From Pseudomonadota bacterium (GTDB lineage: Bacteria; Bdellovibrionota_B; Oligoflexia; Silvanigrellales; Silvanigrellaceae), in the NCBI GenBank assembly GCA_009926615.1, contig RFOM01000016.1, forward strand, positions 1 to 61,513: a stretch of DNA of 61,513 nt, given 5' to 3'. Shown here one piece after another: positions 1-8,417 of the stretch (positions are counted from its first letter, which is position 1; each line of letters begins with the position of its first letter). The notes below the pieces were generated by a model. It did not search any database and had not been told where the DNA came from. It saw only the letters and a list, made by a program, of their open reading frames with translations. The position numbers and the translations under genes are program-made.

Positions 1-2
1 CG

Positions 3-1580
3 TGCATCAGGCCAAGCGCGGATACGGCAGACAGCTGCAAGCATCAAGCCGCAGAAGTCAGGTCCACCAATTTCAGGCTCGGTTATTATCTTGAAAAGGT
101 CGACAACTATCAGTTTTGTGCAAAAAAATGCACGCCATCGAAGCCGGCATGTGACGATTTGTCCTGCATTCCGAACGTACTTTCCTATGCCGGAAAGCAC
201 ATTCTCAAGGCCACTCAGGCCTGTCAGGGAGCATGTCAGGACGCGATTGCAGTTGGAATGGAATTTCCCTACGAGTGCAAAAACATCAATGACGGCTACG
301 ACCGAAAAGCACTGATTGACGAAATCGAGGCTGAAAAGGCCAAACTCCTTGCTGACCCCCAGCGTGTTGCTCAGGCAGAGCAACTTGCAGCGGTTACCGC
401 AGAGCGCGAGGCTCTGGAAAAAAAATACGCACGCATGAAGAAAGCCGAAGCTGAACTTCCTGCATGGCTCAAGTCTGTCTACAATCCAAGTGTCAAATCG
501 CTTGCAGATGACATGCGCAAGGCGGACGACAAGATTCTCCGACTTTTTGTCCGTCTCAAACAAGAAGCGGAACCGGTTCAGGCCGTCGCAACCGAAATCA
601 ACAAACAATTTTCGGAACGCATTCCGGATGCCGCCCAACTTGAAAAAAACCGGCAGAATTTGGAGCAGGTCAGGCCGAAGGCCTGCTTGGTTTACGACTT
701 CAGGACCGCCGTCGACGAGGCCAAGGTTGTTCAGGACAAACTCAAATCACTGACGGATGATCTCCTCGCAAAACTCACCGAGGTCGGAAACATTCCGCTC
801 TACGATGAAGGGAAGGCCGGAGTTGAAAATTTGCTGGGCAAGGTCAAACCTTCCCCCGTGCAGGAGGCTCTGCTCAACGGTTCACTGGTGCGCGACATAT
901 GCAACCATTACAGAAAAATGGTCATGGTCAACTCGCTGCTCATCAGCAAATCGGCCGCCGACGGTATGCAAAGCGGACTTGGTGAATTGATCAAGTCACT
1001 CAACGGCATGATTGCAGGTGTGGACACCTTCAGCAGCGGCCTCAAATTCAGAGAATCCATTGTCGAACAGTCGCAAAAAATCACTTCGGCTCTGATCGAG
1101 GCAAGACTCCGCTCGCAGTGGAACAACGGCAACCGAATGGCTTTTGACGGATTCAAGGCTCTGCACCTTGTGCTGATTCCTTCAATTGACCTGAACAACG
1201 ACCTTTCGGACAGCGAAAAGGCCGCTCTCACCCGTCAGATCACGCAAATGATTGAACCCGCGGTTCGCGAATGGAACCGCAAAGCCAACAGTCTCGGACT
1301 CGCCGGAATGGTCGATTCGCGCCACTATAAATTAAACAATCTGCTCTCGACCATCTTGAGCAAAATCGACGAACGGCCGGATACGGCAGAGAAACAATCC
1401 CTGAAGGCAGAGTTGCAAAGGTCGATTGAAAGAGCATCCCTGCGGCCCGATCCTGCGACCTTCGAGATCCGGAAATCAGGACAAACCGATGCCGAACTTG
1501 TCCGTTATGATGATCAGTTGTCCGAACTTGAATTCGTTGTCCGCGAATTCATCAAGACCAATCTGAGAGGCCAGCTATGA
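3..1580 (+). CDS. Cys-rich, coiled-coil-rich protein of unknown function (5' end outside window)
   Basis: The reading frame is open from base 3 to the stop at 1580, so the gene begins before the window and about 525 residues are visible. The first TTG at 159 has no convincing ribosome site, and the frame upstream of it still reads as protein with paired cysteines (for example CAKKC), so I treat it as internal. The first 100 visible residues are rich in cysteines spaced like disulphide pairs, which suggests an exported protein. The rest is charged and largely helical (EAEKAKLLADPQR region and later Lys/Glu-rich stretches), typical of coiled coil. The stop overlaps the next start (ATGA), so the two genes are co-translated. 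I do not recognise the family; a partner or delivery protein for the downstream toxin-like gene is inference. Confidence 0.7.
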   Translation, partial: CIRPSADTADSCKHQAAEVRSTNFRLGYYLEKVDNYQFCAKKCTPSKPACDDLSCIPNVLSYAGKHILKATQACQGACQDAIAVGMEFPYECKNINDGYDRKALIDEIEAEKAKLLADPQRVAQAEQLAAVTAEREALEKKYARMKKAEAELPAWLKSVYNPSVKSLADDMRKADDKILRLFVRLKQEAEPVQAVATEINKQFSERIPDAAQLEKNRQNLEQVRPKACLVYDFRTAVDEAKVVQDKLKSLTDDLLAKLTEVGNIPLYDEGKAGVENLLGKVKPSPVQEALLNGSLVRDICNHYRKMVMVNSLLISKSAADGMQSGLGELIKSLNGMIAGVDTFSSGLKFRESIVEQSQKITSALIEARLRSQWNNGNRMAFDGFKALHLVLIPSIDLNNDLSDSEKAALTRQITQMIEPAVREWNRKANSLGLAGMVDSRHYKLNNLLSTILSKIDERPDTAEKQSLKAELQRSIERASLRPDPATFEIRKSGQTDAELVRYDDQLSELEFVVREFIKTNLRGQL

Positions 1581-3157
1581 GGCCGCTGAAAAACTCAGTC
1601 CGGCTGCTGGTTCTGCTGATTTGTGTATTGGGTGTCAGCATTGCCCCACGGACCCTGCCGCAGGCAGCTGCGGAACATTTGCTGGCCTCCGAATCACCGC
1701 CGGTGGTCTTCACCGAGCCTGTTTACACAACAACCCGCAACACGCCCGCAGGCAGCGCTCTACCTAAAAGCAGCAGACCCTTTGCGAGCTTTGAGACACG
1801 CGAAAAACAAGACCTGATTCTCCCGACCGTCCAATTAAGCGCCGGACAGGGCAATGAACTTTCCGAGCGTGAAAGGGCCCGAAAAAAAGCTGAACTTTCC
1901 GAGCTGCTCAGCACCTCGACCGACAACACTCAGAAGATTAAAAACGAACAGGAAAAGGGTCTGGCGATTTTTGGGCTCATTCAGGATGCCTCAAAAAACA
2001 GGGAACTTGCGCCGGCGAATTATGGAACGCTCGAAAATTCAAACCGTAATGTACCTTCCGAATATGAATCGGGTGTCCCTGAACCCGCCAAAGAAATTCA
2101 ATTCAACACGGCCTATTCCGAATTCTTCAAGTTCATGAATGAATTGGCGGAGAAACTTCAGGAACACAACCGCAGGAATGCCGAACTTTCGCTTGCCGAC
2201 GCTATCAAAGCAGCCGCTGCTGATCCGACATTTGCGATTGCCGTCGGATTTGATACCGCAGGCGGATTCTTTAAAATATTCATTAACCACGCTGCAAAAA
2301 TCAGCGACGAAATGATTCGAGTTTGGGAATGTGCGTCAAAGGGTCAGGCGGCAGACAGATCGTGCACCAAACCCGACGGGTTCAAGGACTACTGGAGTTC
2401 ATGGGCGAGCGGCGAGGACAAACAATACACAGCCGGTGAGATGGCAACCGACGTCCTGACGCTTGTCGGCGGCCCCGTCGTTTTAAACCTTGGGGAAAAG
2501 GCTCTGATTGGTGCTCTTAAAAAAGTTCCGGCAGGTCTTTCCAAGGCAGCAGACGCGGTCAGGGCAGGCACTGAAAGAATCCGTGCAGGATACAATTCGT
2601 CCGGATTTGCCGATGAGTCCGGCCGCGTTCTGCTCAAAGAATCAGAAAAGATGGGAACGAAACTGTCGGGAGAAGCGACAGTTGCCACGAAGTCAATTGA
2701 TGTACTGGCCATGCCCAAGGGACAAAGGCCCGACCCGAGTACTTATTTGCCGAAAGAATACATCGAAAACCACACCGCAGAATTCGATACCGGCGCGACA
2801 AGGTTTATCAATCGACAATCACTTGATCGCCATGGTCCAGCGCAAACAGACGGTACAATGTTTGTGATGCCAAGCAGGGAAGCTGACCGTCTTATCGCCG
2901 AAGCCAAAGGAAACAGGAGTGCCTTTGAAAAAGCTTTAGGCTACGAGCCGGGAGAACTGAACGGTCATGAGATTTTCAGGCTGGATTTTCCCAATCCTCG
3001 CGCAGCCAACATCAGAATGCCGTCGGGCAATGAAGCCGGAGTCAAACCGATGTGGCTTCCGGGAGGCAAACTTCCGACCGGAGTCCGTGAGGCGATCATG
3101 GATCTTTCGCCGGAAGTGCAAGCCTTGATGGAGACGACTTTGGTCAATCTTAAATAG
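1577..3157 (+). CDS. Secreted protein with polymorphic-toxin-like C-terminal domain
   Basis: The product has 526 residues. Its N-terminus (basic MRPLKNSVR, then LLVLLICVLGVSI) is a Sec signal or membrane anchor. The middle is Lys/Glu-rich and then Gly/Ala-rich. The last 137 residues (about 390-526) look like the toxin module found at the C-terminus of many polymorphic toxins: YLPKEYI at its start, RMPSGNEAG at 480-488 and WLPGGKLPTG at 493-502, then an acidic tail. I recognise this signature from toxin C-termini but cannot name the reaction. The start overlaps the stop of the preceding gene by four bases. A small gene resembling the immunity proteins of such toxins lies 1.4 kb downstream, beyond a gene on the other strand. 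How a Sec-exported toxin would be delivered is not visible here. Confidence 0.65.
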   Translation: MRPLKNSVRLLVLLICVLGVSIAPRTLPQAAAEHLLASESPPVVFTEPVYTTTRNTPAGSALPKSSRPFASFETREKQDLILPTVQLSAGQGNELSERERARKKAELSELLSTSTDNTQKIKNEQEKGLAIFGLIQDASKNRELAPANYGTLENSNRNVPSEYESGVPEPAKEIQFNTAYSEFFKFMNELAEKLQEHNRRNAELSLADAIKAAAADPTFAIAVGFDTAGGFFKIFINHAAKISDEMIRVWECASKGQAADRSCTKPDGFKDYWSSWASGEDKQYTAGEMATDVLTLVGGPVVLNLGEKALIGALKKVPAGLSKAADAVRAGTERIRAGYNSSGFADESGRVLLKESEKMGTKLSGEATVATKSIDVLAMPKGQRPDPSTYLPKEYIENHTAEFDTGATRFINRQSLDRHGPAQTDGTMFVMPSREADRLIAEAKGNRSAFEKALGYEPGELNGHEIFRLDFPNPRAANIRMPSGNEAGVKPMWLPGGKLPTGVREAIMDLSPEVQALMETTLVNLK

Positions 3158-3175
3158 TGATTCAGTGAACCAAAT

Positions 3176-4393
3176 TTATCCGCTGACCTGCGGCACGACA
3201 ACGCGCTGAAATTCAGCCATGCTTGCCAAAACTTCTTTGCTGTTGTGATTGCAAAAATCAAACCAAAGCATAAGTCGGTCATCTTTGTGATAACGGCTTT
3301 TCAATTGGCCGGCGACTTCAGACGCATTCCCGACCAAAGCATTTTTCAGGGCAGTTTCGATAGCGGCGAGGTCGAGACTTTCTGCATGCGCCAACCAGAA
3401 CATCTCAAGAGACCTTCTCGCCTTTTTAACGGCTCGCGCACTTTGCTCTTCAGCAGTAAGACCGGAGGTTGTGTCGAGAAAAACCGGCGTCAGTCGCGGC
3501 AACATCGAGCGTTGCCACGGGGCTTTAGGAAAATAATATGCCTCAGCCATGTGTTTATGAGTACTCTCTATTTCATCTCCCGAGGTGAGTGCAGCATCCA
3601 TGACGCCGCAGGGCATGAACTCGTTGGCCAGTTGCTGAAGACTTGCATCGTGCGAGCCGAGGTAAAGACCAAGAGAACCCAACGAAACATCCTGAGGGAC
3701 CAAACCCAGTTGTTCAAAACTCCATCGCTCGGGAAAAGAGATTTTCTCGGCTTCTGATTCGCCTGCCAATCTCCTCACACTGTTCCACTCCTCATCTGAA
3801 TGGAAATCGGCCCTGCAAAGTCCATTGTGAGACATGCGCGACGAAAAAAAGACGTCGCCTCTGGTCAGTCTCAAAAACACCACAAGTGCCTCTGCAAAAA
3901 TCTTTTTTTTGAGAGCCGGCCATGCTGCTTTTTCGGCATCCGAGCGGGGAGAAACCCAAAATGGAGAGCTGTTGAATTGATACTCGCCGTTTGAAAGACC
4001 CAAATGCAGCCGACGATGAGCAAACGGGCCGAATTCATGGAAAGCCATGAAGGTGCGCACGGCCTGAGCATGTGCAACGGGACCGCCGCCGGAGATCAGA
4101 TTTCGCGACACTTCGCCGACTTCGATATTTTTTGTTCGCGAGAAAATATGGGGGGCCAAAAGCAGTATATCCGAATTCAGACCGATATTCCCTTTATAGT
4201 TGGGGAATGTCGCTTTTGAAGTGCGCTTGAGAATATCCCACATGAAATGGTGCTGTGCCACCCACGCGACACCGTAGCCAAGCCTGTCGGCTGCTTCGAC
4301 TTGCTCAAAAAAACTTTGCAGCAACTGCCATTCAAAAGGCTGAATCGAATCGACGGTCGTTTGATTGAGTGAAAAGAACACATCGAAAAACAT
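3176..4393 (-). CDS. Luciferase-like flavin-dependent monooxygenase (LLM class)
   Basis: The 405-residue product has the TIM-barrel pattern of bacterial-luciferase-like enzymes, which oxidise organic substrates with reduced FMN and oxygen. Visible landmarks are FFDVFFSLNQTT near the start, AADRLGYGVAWVAQHHF, LLLAPHIFSRTKNIEVG, and a Gly-rich stretch followed by AHAQAVRTFMAFHE. I chose the ATG at 4393 because GGAAAGG lies nine bases before it; an ATG at 4432 has no ribosome site. The substrate cannot be inferred. The gene stands alone and is convergent with the toxin-like gene (18 bases between the stops), so it lies between the toxin-like gene and its putative immunity gene. Confidence 0.75.
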   Translation of the reverse strand: MFFDVFFSLNQTTVDSIQPFEWQLLQSFFEQVEAADRLGYGVAWVAQHHFMWDILKRTSKATFPNYKGNIGLNSDILLLAPHIFSRTKNIEVGEVSRNLISGGGPVAHAQAVRTFMAFHEFGPFAHRRLHLGLSNGEYQFNSSPFWVSPRSDAEKAAWPALKKKIFAEALVVFLRLTRGDVFFSSRMSHNGLCRADFHSDEEWNSVRRLAGESEAEKISFPERWSFEQLGLVPQDVSLGSLGLYLGSHDASLQQLANEFMPCGVMDAALTSGDEIESTHKHMAEAYYFPKAPWQRSMLPRLTPVFLDTTSGLTAEEQSARAVKKARRSLEMFWLAHAESLDLAAIETALKNALVGNASEVAGQLKSRYHKDDRLMLWFDFCNHNSKEVLASMAEFQRVVVPQVSG

Positions 4394-4539
4394 TGCTGCA
4401 GCCTTTCCACACAAGGACTGAACATTGAACAAATACCGAACGCTGATAGTATACTAAAATGTTGGGGTTGAAACTTCCAGAGGCGAAAAGCCGAACATAC
4501 ACCGACGCCGATTTGAAGAAAGATTGGGAAGGCCCAAAT

Positions 4540-4773
4540 ATGAAATTCAGAGATCTGTACATCTCACGGGAATTCTGGTTTGTCGTCGGAATCGAGCTCG
4601 AATCTCAGCGATACTACATCCAGATTTCCGTGCCTTCCGGTCATGCCGATTATGATCATTATTATGAAATAGAGAAATCCGAGTTTGAAAAAGTGCACAC
4701 CGACGTTGAATACCTCAATCAACTTGCCAAAAAATGCAAAGACAACAAAAATGAGTCGCGGCGCATGAAATAA
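4540..4773 (+). CDS. Small immunity-like protein
   Basis: The product has 77 residues from the ATG at 4540, which follows GGGAAGG by seven bases. An upstream in-frame ATG at 4459 would add 27 residues but has no ribosome site and lies in the promoter region of the divergent monooxygenase gene. The core FWFVVGIELESQRYYIQI followed by an acidic Asp/Tyr-rich stretch (YDHYYEI) resembles small cytoplasmic immunity proteins that accompany toxins with the RMPSGNE-type C-terminal domain. I infer that it neutralises the toxin-like protein ending at 3157, although the two genes are not adjacent. The C-terminus is Lys/Asn-rich. A weak hairpin lies 30 bases after the stop. Confidence 0.5.
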   Translation: MKFRDLYISREFWFVVGIELESQRYYIQISVPSGHADYDHYYEIEKSEFEKVHTDVEYLNQLAKKCKDNKNESRRMK

Positions 4774-4802
4774 ATCCATCCGCCGCGGAAATCACCCCTC
4801 CA

Positions 4803-4819
4803 CAGGCGAAAAGCGCCTG
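4803..4819 (+). terminator. Weak hairpin after immunity-like gene
   Basis: CAGGCG and CGCCTG flank a five-base loop, 30 bases after the stop at 4773. No T-run follows, so intrinsic termination is doubtful. The rest of the gap to about 5071 holds no gene I can support. Confidence 0.25.
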
Positions 4820-5071
4820 ACTCTTCCCGCAAAGCAGGACTCGTGCCTACAAAAATTAAATAACAGTTTTAGCCATTTTGAGGTGTTCTTGTAATTTCCA
4901 AGGTATTGCAAAACGAGGAAAAAGCATTCTTTGCCGACAAAATTTGCATGTCTAACGGTATCCCGCCCAAGAGATCCAAGGTCTTCAAACGCTGAATTTA
5001 AAGAGATCGCACAAAGGAGCCGATAACACCGAAGAACTTCGTTTTTTCTTTGTTTTGCGGGAGTGTTTTCA

Positions 5072-5947
5072 GTGAACAGGCAATTAAACGAATCAAAAGT
5101 GAAAATAAGAATGTTCCGCAGCAATTCGCCGGTGAATCTCTCACGGATTGCGCTTTGCACAGCTCTGTTCGGTGTAGCGGTTTTGCAGGCCTGCCGGCAA
5201 AGTCAACCGACCGGCGAAGCCGATGTATCCTCAATCATCGGCAAAGACGATTCAAAGTGGGTCGCGCGCAAAAACACCAGTCAGCCCGCATTCATTACGT
5301 CTGCTATCGACGCAATCGGAAAAATGGATTTCAACGATGATCGGGCCGATGACAAAGTTCGCTTTATTCCGCCTGAACCGTGTACCGTTTATTATATCGG
5401 AAACTCAAGGGCGGTGACGGCAGGACACTGTTTTCAGCTGAACTCGAATGCGGACCGGTCAATTGCAGCGGGGACAGCATGCAAGCCTTTCAGCATTGTT
5501 TGGGGGTTTCTGAACAGTCAAACTTCGGGGTCAGGAACATCGAATTGCTTGAAAATTGAATCGCACAGCTGGGTCCAACCTGAAGGAGTCAATCAGGCCG
5601 TAAGTGATTACGCGGTGATTGTGATCGACAAGCCGCCGAAAGCCTCACTCAAAGTCAAGCAATCCTATTCGGCAAAAGGCGGTGAAGATATAGCTATTGC
5701 CGGTCACTCGAACGGTGGTCCGCTGAAGTACAGCCAGTGCAAAACAGTTTCTCTTCCCAATGACCCGTGGACGAAGAACGGATTTGTACACCACGAATGC
5801 GATACAGTCTCCGGTGCCAGCGGCTCTCCCGTCTTTCTTCGCTCAACGGGAGAAGTCATTGGCATACACACCTATGGCGCCAATCCGGATCAGAAGGAAA
5901 AGACAAACAAGTTTACTCCGCTGAAGGCTTTGAAGATCAGTCTTTGA
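5072..5947 (+). CDS. Trypsin-like serine protease lipoprotein
   Basis: The 291-residue product starts at GTG 5072, eight bases after GCGGGAG; other in-frame starts fit less well. The signal peptide ends in a lipobox (VLQAC), so the mature protein is probably anchored by a lipidated cysteine. The S1/V8-like triad is visible: His in AVTAGHCF, Asp in SDYAVIVIDK and Ser in GASGSPVF. Additional cysteines (CTVYYIG, CKPF, NCLKIE, CKTV, CDTVSG) could form disulphides. Expected role: cleaving proteins in the periplasm or at the cell surface. It is one of four trypsin-like proteins in the window and is convergent with a two-gene minus-strand cluster holding a second one. Confidence 0.85.
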   Translation: MNRQLNESKVKIRMFRSNSPVNLSRIALCTALFGVAVLQACRQSQPTGEADVSSIIGKDDSKWVARKNTSQPAFITSAIDAIGKMDFNDDRADDKVRFIPPEPCTVYYIGNSRAVTAGHCFQLNSNADRSIAAGTACKPFSIVWGFLNSQTSGSGTSNCLKIESHSWVQPEGVNQAVSDYAVIVIDKPPKASLKVKQSYSAKGGEDIAIAGHSNGGPLKYSQCKTVSLPNDPWTKNGFVHHECDTVSGASGSPVFLRSTGEVIGIHTYGANPDQKEKTNKFTPLKALKISL

Positions 5948-6005
5948 AGTGACTTTGCCTCGAATCATTTCCCGCGTCCGCATGCTGCGTAAAAATCCCG
6001 TTGCT

Positions 6006-6605
6006 TCAATGCAGGCGGTAATTGAACGTCAGAACGGGTCGCACTGACTGCGATGTGACACCCGCGGCTTTGAACGCAGCCTGCCGTGCCGCAGTCTTCG
6101 ATTCGATAAGGTTCAGGCTGTATTCAATCCCCAGATTCACCGACACTCCGCCGCTGGCCATGTTCAATCCGGGCTGAAGAGCCACCGTCCAGAACCCGTC
6201 GCGACCGAGTGCGGCGCTCGCCTCGGAATAGCGCACGAGAATGTCGCTGTAAGCGCGCAAATTGGCTGAATCCGGTGTGGGCATTTCGTTGCCGACGGGC
6301 CGGTTGCGTGCAGTAATTCCAAGCGCGTAAGCCGGAACATGGAACTGCTTTTCGGCGCCGCGGGCCGAGGCAGGAACGTCCTGAAGGTCAAGATAGGCGA
6401 ATGCTCTGAAGCTTCCTCCGTAGGAAAGACCAAAGGCCATGCGGCCCGTATCAGGCTCGGAAAGCTTCCACAAAAATTCAGTCGCAGTCTCGTCATTTGC
6501 AGTTTTTTCTGCTGATTTTCCGGTTTCTGCGGCAAAGGCCTGAGGACTTGCAAAAACGGTCAGAGCTGCAGCGGAAAGTAGTTTTCTGATGCTTTTATAT
6601 TTCAT
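6006..6605 (-). CDS. Small barrel-like secreted or outer-membrane protein
   Basis: The product has 199 residues with a clear signal peptide (MKYKSIRKLL, hydrophobic core, cleavage near AFAA). The mature part alternates hydrophobic and polar residues (MAFGLSYGGSFRAFAYLDL, VNLGIEYSLNLI) and ends in a strand with terminal aromatic residues (VLTFNYRLH), as small outer-membrane beta-barrels do. AAAGGAAC precedes the ATG. It lies 57 bases downstream of the trypsin-like lipoprotein gene on the same strand and may be cotranscribed with it. No specific family is recognised. Confidence 0.6.
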   Translation of the reverse strand: MKYKSIRKLLSAAALTVFASPQAFAAETGKSAEKTANDETATEFLWKLSEPDTGRMAFGLSYGGSFRAFAYLDLQDVPASARGAEKQFHVPAYALGITARNRPVGNEMPTPDSANLRAYSDILVRYSEASAALGRDGFWTVALQPGLNMASGGVSVNLGIEYSLNLIESKTAARQAAFKAAGVTSQSVRPVLTFNYRLH

Positions 6606-6662
6606 GACTTCTGTTCCTTTCGTTCATTTCCTGATGATTTATGTGTCGCTTTCGTTGATGAA

Positions 6663-7592
6663 TTATTCTGTACACTTCTTTGCGATTTCAGCAATCTTTG
6701 CAACACTGACTCCGCATGCGGCAGAAACCAGTGTGACGTTTGCAAGGCAAATCCCTCCGGCACTGACAGCCGTTCCGACCGTGCAGCCTGCGGGCAACAG
6801 GTAGACGTTGGCGGCGCAGATGGCATAAGCAACCGTCGGAATGGACATGTTAACCCCGCAGACTGCAATTGTTGATTGTCCGAAATCGAGAGCCCCGCCT
6901 CCGCAAAACGGATTGAGCGAATGACATTCGGGCGAGTACGGAGTTCGGGTGACGTCGGCTGATTGTGCGTTCCGGAAGCTGACTCCAAAATTAACTTCTT
7001 CAGAGTCTTTGACCCGCGAACCCAAATGCACTCCAACCACTTTGTTGTTTTGCAGCACGGGTGCACCGGAAGATCCCTTGATTGTGTCATTCCGGTAATT
7101 CAAGAGCGATGAAGAATTTTCAACGGTAAGTTTTTCGCCGCGTGCGGACAAAATCTTGTTGTGTTCGATTGAGAATGCAGTCACAGATGTGTCGAAATTT
7201 TCTTCGGCTTCAGCTGATTCAAAGTAATCCGCAATTCCGGATACGGTTAATTTCGCGATATCGGCTTTTTTTGATTTTTGAACAGATTGAACGGCGTGTT
7301 TTTGATTTTCAATTGTCACGGTGTATTGGCCGGCAACGGGTGAATCTGAAAAACAATGACCGGCGGTAGTGACTTCATCTGGTCCGGAGGCAAAAACCGT
7401 GCAAATTGCTTTTCCGTTGTGGTCCAATGAACCGATTCTCGACAAAAGTTCACGATCCTTTTCGACCTTGCGGTTGTCTTTGCCGACAATCGAGACCGGC
7501 TTTGACTCAATAGGTTGCGTCGACGTTCCGCAAGCCGAAAATGCAACTCCGACGACCAGAAAGGAACTCAAAATTTGAAATTTCTGAAACAT
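6663..7592 (-). CDS. Trypsin-like serine protease lipoprotein
   Basis: The product has 309 residues and AGGAG lies ahead of the ATG. The lipobox AFSAC ends the signal peptide. The S1 triad is visible as TTAGHCF (His), ADIAKLTV (Asp) and KGSSGAPVL (Ser). After the protease domain comes a C-terminal part of about 100 residues that is rich in Cys, Ala and Val (ALDFGQSTIAVCGVNM onward), hydrophobic and Gly-rich, with regularly spaced cysteines; it is not part of a normal trypsin fold. The N-terminal SIVGKD matches the SIIGKD of the protease at 5072, so the two are probably paralogues. Confidence 0.85.
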   Translation of the reverse strand: MFQKFQILSSFLVVGVAFSACGTSTQPIESKPVSIVGKDNRKVEKDRELLSRIGSLDHNGKAICTVFASGPDEVTTAGHCFSDSPVAGQYTVTIENQKHAVQSVQKSKKADIAKLTVSGIADYFESAEAEENFDTSVTAFSIEHNKILSARGEKLTVENSSSLLNYRNDTIKGSSGAPVLQNNKVVGVHLGSRVKDSEEVNFGVSFRNAQSADVTRTPYSPECHSLNPFCGGGALDFGQSTIAVCGVNMSIPTVAYAICAANVYLLPAGCTVGTAVSAGGICLANVTLVSAACGVSVAKIAEIAKKCTE

Positions 7593-7836
7593 GACAAAAC
7601 TCCTTTTTGAGGCAAATCACCGGCAAACAATTTTGAAAAGGCGGACTTCGACCATCCGAAGTCTGCATTGCCCTCAGCAATCGGAATGCCAACAAAAATC
7701 GGGCTCCGCAGAGAACCGACACTGCTGTAAAAAAAGGATTTTTTTTATCAAGCCAATAAAAGTTGATTCAGGGCTGGCTGAATGACAGCCTGTGTGGCCG
7801 AATTCGGGCCACTTTGTGTTGAACTTTTCAGCCGCG

Positions 7837-7878
7837 GCCGGAAGCCCGAAGCCGGAAGCCCGAAGCCGGAAGCCCGAA
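7837..7878. repeat. Three perfect tandem copies of a 14-bp unit
   Basis: GCCGGAAGCCCGAA is repeated three times without mismatch, directly after the stop codon of the XRE regulator gene (stop at 7881-7883 on the minus strand). It lies in a 288-base non-coding gap that otherwise contains an A/T-rich block near 7730-7750. A hypervariable repeat or part of a dispersed intergenic repeat is possible. Confidence 0.9.
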
Positions 7879-7880
7879 CC

Positions 7881-8225
7881 TCAATTCCTTGCCTTCTGAA
7901 TCCGTATGTCCTGAAGCGGCTGCTGACTTTCTTTGCTGTCCTTTTTGTCAGCTTCGACAATTGTCAGCTTCAGAAATATTTCAACGGGTGAGCCTCCTGA
8001 AGAAAGATCGGCAGGCACTCTTAGCGCTTCGTCTCCGAAACACAAATATTCGAACGAGACTTTCAGATATCGCGCGACCTTCCTCACATCGGCCAAACTG
8101 CGCGGTGCAGAGCCCGCAAGCCACGTTTTAAGGGTCCCCTCGGGAATGTCGACCTCTTCGGCCAGCCGCTTGGATGTCAGTCTTTTTTCGTTCATCAGGT
8201 TTCTCAGAATTGTCCCGAGTCTCAT
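7881..8225 (-). CDS. XRE-family transcriptional regulator
   Basis: The 114-residue product has an N-terminal helix-turn-helix of the Cro/CI type: MRLGTILRNLMNEKRLTSKR, then LAEEVDIPEGTLKTWLAG, then VARYLKVSFEYLCFGDE. The ATG at 8225 has GAGGGGGAG eight bases upstream, so a longer form starting at 8267 is rejected. The C-terminal 40 residues are Lys/Gln-rich and carry no recognised sensor domain. The gene follows the repeat lipoprotein gene on the same strand with 192 bases between them. The upstream regions of both genes share two sequence blocks, which makes this protein the obvious candidate to bind them; that is inference. Confidence 0.8.
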   Translation of the reverse strand: MRLGTILRNLMNEKRLTSKRLAEEVDIPEGTLKTWLAGSAPRSLADVRKVARYLKVSFEYLCFGDEALRVPADLSSGGSPVEIFLKLTIVEADKKDSKESQQPLQDIRIQKARN

Positions 8226-8277
8226 GTGGATCACTCCCCCTCTTTGGAACCGGATCGGATAGAACAATATTTCCTGC

Positions 8278-8300
8278 AGAAAAAGCCTCAGTTAAATCCG
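8278..8300 (-). promoter_or_regulatory. Conserved upstream block, copy 1 (before XRE gene)
   Basis: A 23-base block 53 bases upstream of the XRE start is matched at 21 of 23 positions by 10070-10092, upstream of the repeat lipoprotein gene, in the same orientation. Its core, read on the plus strand, is GAAAAAGCCTCA. A second block, GGATTTAAAGC at 8327-8337, is also shared. Confidence 0.5.
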
Positions 8301-8401
8301 GACCGGATGACCGATATTTGACTGCCGGATTTAAAGCACGAGTTCGGAGTAAAATGCGTCTGTTTGCGGCGCTTGCGTCTGGATTGAGTTCAGTCTTTTC
8401 A

Positions 8402-8413
8402 GGAGTTAACTCC
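8402..8413. promoter_or_regulatory. 12-bp perfect palindrome between two minus-strand genes
   Basis: GGAGTTAACTCC is a perfect palindrome lying just after the stop of the repeat lipoprotein gene (8418) and upstream of the XRE gene. It could be an operator or part of a weak terminator; there is no T-run. Confidence 0.25.
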
Positions 8414-8417
8414 AACC

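Noticed and set aside
4792..5160. A 122-codon minus-strand open frame covering the gap before the first trypsin-like gene
   Set aside because: It overlaps the start of the protease gene, has no ribosome site and resembles no protein I know. The gap seems non-coding.
7837..7878. CRISPR-like array
   Set aside because: The 14-base units are directly joined without spacers and there are no cas genes, so it is only a tandem repeat.
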